Shown here: piece by piece, positions 7,289 through 11,191 of the stretch
Layout: each line of letters opens with the position of its first letter
Position numbering within the stretch: position 1 is the stretch's first letter
From: Chloroflexota bacterium
GTDB lineage: Bacteria > Chloroflexota > Anaerolineae > Anaerolineales > Anaerolineaceae
Assembly (NCBI GenBank): GCA_029265085.1
Contig: JAJUJY010000140.1
Location: forward strand, 1-11,191
Reading direction: 5' to 3'
DNA: 11,191 bases
Position numbers and translations under genes: made by a program
The notes under the pieces: generated by a model
Database searches by the model: none
Told to the model about the DNA's origin: nothing
Seen by the model: the letters and a program-made list of their open reading frames with translations, nothing else

Positions 7289-7291
7289 CCC

Positions 7292-8449
7292 ATGATCGAT
7301 TCCGCTTTCCCCACCTGGTTAGAAGTAAATCTGGATGCTGTTGGCCATAACACGCGGTACGCAGCAGCCCAATTAAAACAGGCGGCGATGATGGCGGTGG
7401 TTAAAGCAAACGCATATGGATTGGGTGCGGTGGAAATTGCGCGCACGGCATTGCAGAACGGCGCTTCCTGGCTGGGAGTTGCTCGTTACTGTGAAGCGCG
7501 CAGCCTGCGCAAAGCAGGAATCACCGCGCCCATCCTTGTTTTTGGAATGGCGACCCCCACAGAAGTTGAGGAAGCCATTCAACACGATGTGACTTTAACC
7601 CTGCACAGCTTTGAAGCCCTCAACCTCTATGCCCAAAAGTCTCGGGCAGCCCAAAAGCCGCTCAAAGTTCATCTCAAATTAGATTCGGGTTTTGGCCGGT
7701 TGGGCGTCTTGCCGGAAGAAATATTACCCCTGGCACAGCAAGCAGCTCAACAACCATTTCTGGTTACCGATGGGTTGTATTCTCACCTGGCAATGGCGGA
7801 TGAAAAACCCGGCCACCCGGTCACCCAGGCACAAATTCAGGCGTTTGAAAACGCCTTAAAAAGCCTGCGCGAGAACGGGATTCACCTGCCGTGGATTCAC
7901 CTGGGCAATTCGGCGGCCGCCTTTGGCTTACCAGAAGTGCATTACAATCTGGTGCGGGTTGGAACAGCCCTGTTGGGAATGAAGCCGTTTTACTTCTTGC
8001 CTTTTCCTGCTGAACTACGCAGGGTGGTACAGTGGAAAGCCCAACTGGCCAGCTGCAAGCACCTGCCTGCAGGTTGGGGTGTGTCCTATGGACATGAATA
8101 CGTGACGACTGCCAATGAGTGGATCGGGGCATTACCAGTAGGGTATGGCGACGGTTTTCGCCGCTTACCCGGCAATGAAGTGCTCATCGGCGGGCTGCGT
8201 GTGCCAGTGGTTGGCAGAGTCTGTAATGATCAGTGTATGATCCACCTACCGCGCGCATTTCCAGCCGGCAGTGAGGTCGTATTAATTGGCGAGCAAGGCT
8301 CTCAGGCAATTTACACCGATGAACTGGTTGGCCGCTGGCACACTTCGCAAGCGGATATTATTTCCAACATTAACTTACGCGTCCCGCGTATTTACACACG
8401 GGACGATGGAACTTACTTCATCAAAGAACTCGATTTGAACGGCGCCTGA
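7292..8449 (+). CDS. alr: Alanine racemase family protein
   Basis: A 385-residue fold-type-III PLP amino acid racemase; classical members interconvert L- and D-alanine for peptidoglycan. The PLP lysine is K38 in VVKANAYGLGA and the second catalytic base is Y266 in VSYGHEY. Also seen: R136 in GFGRLG, H204-L-G-N-S-A-A-A, G-Y-G-D-G-F-R-R (284-291) and V-G-R-V-C-N-D-Q (307-314). The last is usually C-M-D-Q; N312 replaces the methionine that lines the substrate pocket, and VSYGHEY differs from the common SYGxTY. These changes, with the neighbouring dehydrogenase and PLP enzyme, make a racemase for another amino acid (for example ornithine, lysine or diaminopimelate) a real option. Only 3 bases separate it from the dehydrogenase gene, so the two are co-translated. 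It ends in UGA, read here as a normal stop. Confidence 0.9.
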   Translation: MIDSAFPTWLEVNLDAVGHNTRYAAAQLKQAAMMAVVKANAYGLGAVEIARTALQNGASWLGVARYCEARSLRKAGITAPILVFGMATPTEVEEAIQHDVTLTLHSFEALNLYAQKSRAAQKPLKVHLKLDSGFGRLGVLPEEILPLAQQAAQQPFLVTDGLYSHLAMADEKPGHPVTQAQIQAFENALKSLRENGIHLPWIHLGNSAAAFGLPEVHYNLVRVGTALLGMKPFYFLPFPAELRRVVQWKAQLASCKHLPAGWGVSYGHEYVTTANEWIGALPVGYGDGFRRLPGNEVLIGGLRVPVVGRVCNDQCMIHLPRAFPAGSEVVLIGEQGSQAIYTDELVGRWHTSQADIISNINLRVPRIYTRDDGTYFIKELDLNGA

Positions 8450-8460
8450 TCAGCGTTAAC

Positions 8461-9099
8461 TTAAGCGACTTCGTCTTCCTGGGGGTGGGCATTCGCCGAG
8501 GCCAAATGATATTCACCCGGCCGCTCACCCTCATCAAAACAGGAAACAACCATCACGGCATGGACTGCCGCAGGTCCCGGATTACGCCAGTGATGGAGCA
8601 AACGCGCTGCAAACATTAAGCTGTCGCCGGGTTCCAACACATACACTTTCCCTTCCACTTCGTATTCCAACGTTCCCTGCAGACACAAGATAAATTCATT
8701 TCCGGAATGGATCATTCCATGCGAACCGCTTGACGCCCCCGCATCCAGGGTCAACATAGATGCTTCCACTTTGCCTACAAAGTTCTCTCCACCCATACCT
8801 TCCCATAGACCTTGCGTAAAAGAAATGCGGGAGCGTTGGCTGGCTTTGTAATAAACCACTTTGGATTTTTCGGGTTCAATCCGGAAAAAGGCCGTGACTG
8901 GCACTTCCAGAGCATTTGCTAATTTGTTCAATGTACTCACCGACGGGGATGTTAAACCACGTTCAATCATGCTTAACGCATTCGCAGAAAGACCGCTCCG
9001 CCGTGCCAGGCTGCGCATGGAAATCCCCCGTTCCTCACGCAGAGCTTTTAAACGCTGCCCGACATCGATTGATAAAGCTTCCTTTGCGAAAATTTCCAT
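8461..9099 (-). CDS. XRE-family regulator with C-terminal cupin domain
   Basis: A 212-residue regulator that joins a lambda-repressor-type helix-turn-helix (about residues 12-70: VGQRLKALREERGISMRSLARRSGLSANALSMIERG) to a small-molecule-binding cupin barrel (about 110-187). Cupin motif 1 shows H131, E135 and the G-x-L-E-Y-E-V-E-G-K turn; motif 2 shows P157-G-D and H169-H170, so a metal or ligand pocket is present. I chose the ATG at 9099 since GGAGG (9104-9108) lies 4 bases upstream; the longer TTG start at 9147 has none. Regulators of this type often control amino acid, polyamine or sulfur-compound genes. It converges on the racemase gene with 11 bases between stop codons, and is divergent from the cytochrome-YeeE operon, so either set could be its target. 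Confidence 0.9.
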   Translation of the reverse strand: MEIFAKEALSIDVGQRLKALREERGISMRSLARRSGLSANALSMIERGLTSPSVSTLNKLANALEVPVTAFFRIEPEKSKVVYYKASQRSRISFTQGLWEGMGGENFVGKVEASMLTLDAGASSGSHGMIHSGNEFILCLQGTLEYEVEGKVYVLEPGDSLMFAARLLHHWRNPGPAAVHAVMVVSCFDEGERPGEYHLASANAHPQEDEVA

Positions 9100-9137
9100 A
9101 CCGCCTCCACTGTCATTGATAATGATGGGGATTGTAA

Positions 9138-9149
9138 ATTTGACCAAAT
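9138..9149. promoter_or_regulatory. Palindrome in the leader of the XRE-cupin gene
   Basis: ATTTGACCAAAT has perfect five-base arms (ATTTG/CAAAT) around AC. It lies about 10-20 bases downstream of the predicted start of the XRE-cupin transcript and is a candidate autoregulatory site. Five-base AT-rich arms are weak evidence on their own. Confidence 0.3.
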
Positions 9150-9166
9150 CAGGATGATTTCATATT

Positions 9167-9194
9167 ATTATACAATTTAAATTCAATAAAGCAA
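9167..9194 (-). promoter_or_regulatory. Promoter of the XRE-cupin gene
   Basis: On the minus strand TTGCTT (9194-9189) is followed after 16 bases by a perfect TATAAT (9172-9167). Transcription would start near 9160, leaving a leader of about 60 bases before the ATG at 9099. Confidence 0.6.
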
Positions 9195-9269
9195 TTTGTT
9201 TCTGGAAATTCAAATGATGAATTTCTTGGTACAGCCAACCGTATTTCCAATGGACTGCTTTTCTGGTTG

Positions 9270-9275
9270 TATAAT
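9270..9275 (+). promoter_or_regulatory. Candidate -10 element for the cytochrome-YeeE operon
   Basis: A perfect TATAAT within GGTTGTATAATC. The best -35 is poor (TTCCAA at 9245-9250, 19-base spacer), so this promoter would need an activator or be weak. The leader would be about 100 bases. The 282-base gap 9100-9381 otherwise holds the divergent XRE-cupin promoter, the palindromes listed separately, and an 8-base direct repeat TGATGACA (9277-9284 and 9300-9307, 23 bases apart). Confidence 0.4.
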
Positions 9276-9319
9276 CTGATGACATAACACCCACCGTTTT
9301 GATGACAGGGGGCACTTTC

Positions 9320-9334
9320 AAGGTTATTAACCTT
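9320..9334. promoter_or_regulatory. Perfect palindrome in the leader of the cytochrome-YeeE operon
   Basis: AAGGTTATTAACCTT has perfect seven-base arms around one T. A second palindrome, TGATATCA (9337-9344), follows after two bases. Position, between the candidate -10 and the start codon, suggests a repressor site or a small leader hairpin. Confidence 0.4.
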
Positions 9335-9381
9335 CGTGATATCAAAAAAAGTATTATTCGTAAACCTGCGGAGATTGTTTT

Positions 9382-10518
9382 ATGCGCAAATTGCCGCTTT
9401 GGATCATTCTTTCGAGCATAGGTATGCTTGCGATCCTGGCATTGCTGATTGACTCCAAGCCAGCCAATGCGCAATGCGGGATACCCACCTCTTGCAATAC
9501 CTGTCATGAGGTTCAGGGTCAATACCCGGTTGGAGAAAAAGGCATCTGGCACTCGCAGCATAAACCCTATAATGCCTGTGTCCTATGCCACGGGGGCAAT
9601 AAGGATGTCAATGATCCTGCCCTGGCACACCAGGGCGTAACAACCAGCTTGAGCGATATGCAGTCCGCTTGTGCTAACTGCCACCCCAAAGATGTCCAGG
9701 CTCGTTACAAGCAGTACGCTGACCAGGCGGGTGTTTCCAGCCAGATCACCACCTCCAGCACGTCAAACAACGGCATTGCCAGGGTATTAGGCAGCGGACC
9801 TGCTAATGTTGCCGAAGAGCCCCAAGAGACTTCAATGCCTTCTACCCTAACCGCCACTCCGGAAAACCAAAGGCTGAATTGGATACTCGGCAGCATTTTT
9901 GCTGTGGGAATTTTGGGCGGCGGCAGCTATATCGCCTGGAATGAGCAGCGTAAGAAGCAGCGCAGCGGAAGCCAACTGCACTGGCCAGCCTGGATCTTTT
10001 CCCAAATCCGCCAAGAGAACTGGTCGCCGTACATGGCGGGTATTCTGTTAGGCGTGATTGCCATCCTGGCTGTAGTGATTGGCAACCATTTATTAAGTGC
10101 ATCCAACGCAATAGCAACGGGCATGAGCAGTATACTCAGCCAGGTATTTCCCGCTCTGGCAGACAATATGTATTTCAAGTTCATCATGCCGCCCGGGTTT
10201 AACTGGCCTATCGCTTTGATGATTGGAATATTTCTGGGCGGTTTTCTTTCCAGCCTCAGCAGCGGCACCTTCCGGCTGCGCTGGAACGATGACCCAACCT
10301 GGCAAAAAGTCTTTGGAAAATCGCGGCTCAAACGCTTTCTAATCGGTTTTGCCGGAGCAATCATCCTCCAGTATGGGGCGGGAATTGCTGGCGGCTGTAC
10401 AAGCGGCCTGGCGATTTCTGGCGGGATGTTAATGGCACCTTCCGCTTTCCTGTTCATGGCCGGAATGTTCGCATCGGGTATTTTGGTTGCCATCCTGGTT
10501 TATCGCCGGAGGTATTAA
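9382..10518 (+). CDS. Three-haem cytochrome c domain fused to YeeE/YedE transporter half (first half)
   Basis: A 378-residue fusion. Residues 1-30 are a signal peptide (basic start, hydrophobic 7-22, cleavage after PANA). Residues 31-110 are exported and carry three c-type haem sites, C38-N-T-C-H42, C66-V-L-C-H70 and C97-A-N-C-H101, with extra histidines H57, H60 and H83 as possible axial ligands. A Ser/Thr-rich linker (115-162) leads to about five membrane segments (near 167-186, 218-236, 275-293, 316-337, 354-373). The motif G337-G-C339-T-S-G-L-A-I-S-G is the signature of the first half of YeeE/YedE (TsuA-type) thiosulfate transporters, C339 being the transport cysteine. The basic patch QRKKQR (189-194) puts the loop after the first segment inside, which keeps the haems outside. 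GGAG lies 8 bases before the ATG. The next gene supplies the other half. I know of no standard family with this fusion. Confidence 0.88.
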   Translation: MRKLPLWIILSSIGMLAILALLIDSKPANAQCGIPTSCNTCHEVQGQYPVGEKGIWHSQHKPYNACVLCHGGNKDVNDPALAHQGVTTSLSDMQSACANCHPKDVQARYKQYADQAGVSSQITTSSTSNNGIARVLGSGPANVAEEPQETSMPSTLTATPENQRLNWILGSIFAVGILGGGSYIAWNEQRKKQRSGSQLHWPAWIFSQIRQENWSPYMAGILLGVIAILAVVIGNHLLSASNAIATGMSSILSQVFPALADNMYFKFIMPPGFNWPIALMIGIFLGGFLSSLSSGTFRLRWNDDPTWQKVFGKSRLKRFLIGFAGAIILQYGAGIAGGCTSGLAISGGMLMAPSAFLFMAGMFASGILVAILVYRRRY

Positions 10519-10521
10519 TCC

Positions 10522-11076
10522 ATGAGTGCTTATTTAATCGCCATTGGTTTAGGAATTGGCTTCGGTTTTAGCCTGTCGAAAGGCGGGTTAACCCGTTACG
10601 GCAATATTGTTGGCGTTTTTCGATTTACCAACCTGACCGTCATTAAATTCATGCTCAGCGCTCTTGTGACTGCGTCAATCGGCCTGTATATTTTAAAAGG
10701 CATTGGGGTCGTTCAATTCCCCAGTATTCCCCCTACATATATCCTGGGAAATTTGCTTGGCGGGTTAATTTTTGGAATTGGCATGGCGCTAACCGGGTAC
10801 TGACCAGGCACCTGTGCCGCCGGGTCCGGCGAAGGAAAACTAGATTATCTTGTCTCTGGGATTTTGGGTTTACTGGCAGGTGCATTAATTTTTGGCTTGA
10901 CCTATCAGACCATTTTTCCACCCATTGTGAATATTGCTAATCTTGGCCCAGTCACCTTGCCAGGGCTGTGGAACGCCAATCCGCTGTTGGTTGTGGGTGT
11001 ATTTGCAGTCTTCACCATCCTGCTGTTTTACTTCTTAGAAAACGGAGGAAAACGAAAAGACCGGCTGGATGATTAA
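10522..11076 (+). CDS. YeeE/YedE transporter half (second half), predicted selenoprotein with in-frame UGA
   Basis: A 184-residue membrane protein if the UGA at codon 94 is read as selenocysteine. Before it runs G-M-A-L-T-G-Y and after it P-G-T-C-A-A-G-S-G-E-G-K-L-D-Y-L; together these are the family's G-Y-C-P-G-T motif, with UGA exactly where the conserved transport cysteine belongs. C98 is a second nearby thiol. Hydrophobic segments lie near 3-20, 40-60, 72-92, 109-129 and 155-175, with a basic C-terminus (KRKDR) as expected for a membrane protein; 90 sense codons follow the UGA in the same frame to TAA. Ending at the UGA would remove half of the fold. A strong GGAGG (10508-10512) overlaps the end of the upstream gene, 3 bases away, so both halves are co-translated. 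In TsuA the cysteines pass thiosulfate inward; the exact substrate here is unknown. A nonsense mutation or sequencing error is the main alternative. Confidence 0.85.
10801..10803 (+). other. Predicted selenocysteine codon (UGA, residue 94)
   Basis: TGA in frame with the gene that begins at 10522, replacing the invariant Cys of G-Y-C-P-G-T in YeeE/YedE. UGC or UGU to UGA is one base away, so only the conserved position, the intact downstream frame and the hairpin that follows argue for recoding; together they argue strongly. Confidence 0.8.
10804..10835 (+). promoter_or_regulatory. Candidate bacterial SECIS element
   Basis: Directly after the UGA, CGCCG (10818-10822) pairs with CGGCG (10827-10831) around the loop GGUC (10823-10826). 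CCU (10811-10813) can pair with AGG (10833-10835) to form a lower stem, leaving GUGC opposite a single A as an asymmetric bulge that contains a U. The loop begins 20 bases after the UGA; in E. coli fdhF, as I remember it, a GGUC loop begins 19 bases after. Known bacterial SECIS features (short GC stem, G in the first two loop bases, loop 16-37 bases from the UGA) are met. A competing small hairpin GGCA/UGCC (10807-10818) could stack on the upper stem instead. Confidence 0.7.
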
Positions 11077-11090
11077 CGCATCGGAGATCA

Positions 11091-11127
11091 AAAGACAGGG
11101 TCGAGCTTGTTTCTCGACCCTGTCTTT
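11091..11127 (+). terminator. Terminator of the cytochrome-YeeE operon
   Basis: AAAGACAGGGTCGAG (11091-11105) and CTCGACCCTGTCTTT (11113-11127) form a perfect 15-pair stem with loop CTTGTTT, followed by ATTTT. It lies 14 bases after the TAA at 11074-11076, which supports that stop, not the UGA, as the true gene end. It may work in both directions for the converging gene at the right edge. Confidence 0.88.
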
Positions 11128-11154
11128 ATTTTGTAGAAATAAACCAGAAGATTT

Positions 11155-11191
11155 TTAGAACAGGCCAATTACACGGCCAGTTTCCAGATCC
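11155..11191 (-). CDS. Possible C-terminal end of a minus-strand gene (cut by window edge)
   Basis: Read from the right edge on the minus strand, one frame gives D-L-E-T-G-R-V-I-G-L-F followed by TAA (11157-11155). The short peptide looks protein-like and sits just beyond a terminator that could serve both strands, so a converging gene is plausible. Twelve codons cannot identify a family or prove the gene. Confidence 0.35.
   Translation of the reverse strand, partial: DLETGRVIGLF

Noticed and set aside
8447..8464. A second recoded UGA at the end of the racemase gene
   Set aside because: Read-through would add only S-A-L-T before UAA, the protein already has full family length, and there is no suitable hairpin.
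9100..9147. Longer XRE-cupin protein starting at TTG 9147
   Set aside because: No ribosome binding site, and it would add 16 residues outside the domain; the ATG at 9099 has GGAGG upstream.
3861..9366. TTCGTAAACC occurring at both 3861-3870 and 9357-9366 as a shared regulatory site
   Set aside because: Ten-base matches are expected many times by chance in 11 kb, and the two lie at different positions relative to their promoters.
9927..10493. Open frame of 188 codons on the minus strand opposite the transporter domain
   Set aside because: The plus-strand frame has haem and YeeE motifs and membrane segments; the opposite frame shows no family features.
10522..10803. A complete 93-residue protein ending at the UGA, with a separate small gene starting at TTG 10864
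   Set aside because: The second piece has no ribosome binding site, is in the same frame, and the sequence between the UGA and the TTG encodes the conserved P-G-T-C-A-A-G-S-G-E-G block. One recoded gene explains everything.
10801..10803. UGA read as tryptophan (alternative genetic code)
   Set aside because: All other genes here use UGG for Trp, the racemase ends at UGA, and the family has cysteine, not tryptophan, at this position.
1..11191. CRISPR arrays, insertion sequences, phage genes, tRNA or rRNA genes
   Set aside because: No regularly spaced repeats, transposase or integrase motifs, terminal repeats or cloverleaf sequences were seen; almost all bases are accounted for by genes and short regulatory gaps.

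Overview
The window looks like a chromosomal segment of an anaerobic, Gram-negative-staining or monoderm bacterium of medium GC, most plausibly a Chloroflexota (Anaerolineae-type) genome. That placement is inferred from gene content (tungsten-type aldehyde:ferredoxin oxidoreductase with a MoaD-like partner, Fe-S DnaQ-DinG fusion, type-II-like diaminopimelate dehydrogenase) and not from any phylogenetic marker. UGA is used as an ordinary stop (racemase gene, 8447-8449), ATG and GTG starts occur, and no rRNA, tRNA, CRISPR array or mobile element was seen.

Layout. 1-842: the C-terminal third of an aldehyde:ferredoxin oxidoreductase and a small MoaD/ThiS-like protein, closed by a hairpin at 865-896. 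965-3836: a bifunctional DnaQ-type exonuclease/DinG-type helicase with an extended -10 promoter so close to the ATG that the mRNA should be leaderless; it ends in a strong terminator. 3852-8449: an FCD-type GntR regulator whose promoter carries a palindromic operator, followed by an unassigned fold-type-I PLP enzyme, a diaminopimelate-dehydrogenase-family protein and an alanine-racemase-family protein. Together these look like a locally regulated (D-)amino-acid pathway. 8461-9195: a convergent XRE-cupin regulator with its own promoter. 9270-11127: a two-gene membrane operon. 11155-11191: the possible end of a gene on the minus strand.

The most interesting part is the last operon. Its first gene is a fusion of a secreted three-haem (CxxCH x3) cytochrome c domain with the first half of a YeeE/YedE (TsuA-type) sulfur-compound transporter. 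Its second gene encodes the other half, but the invariant cysteine of the family's G-Y-C-P-G-T motif is replaced by an in-frame UGA at 10801-10803. The reading frame continues without a break for another 90 codons of well-formed YeeE sequence to a UAA at 11074. Right after the UGA lies a GC-rich hairpin with a GGUC apical loop starting 20 nt downstream, closely resembling the placement and loop of the E. coli fdhF SECIS. The simplest reading is a selenocysteine-containing YeeE half-transporter paired with a haem-bearing half, that is, a redox-active sulfur (or selenium) import or handling system. A conventional annotation would split this gene into two false ORFs.

The middle operon is a second point of interest: the PLP enzyme is not one I can assign, and the dehydrogenase keeps most diaminopimelate-binding residues but has valine where the classical enzyme has tryptophan.
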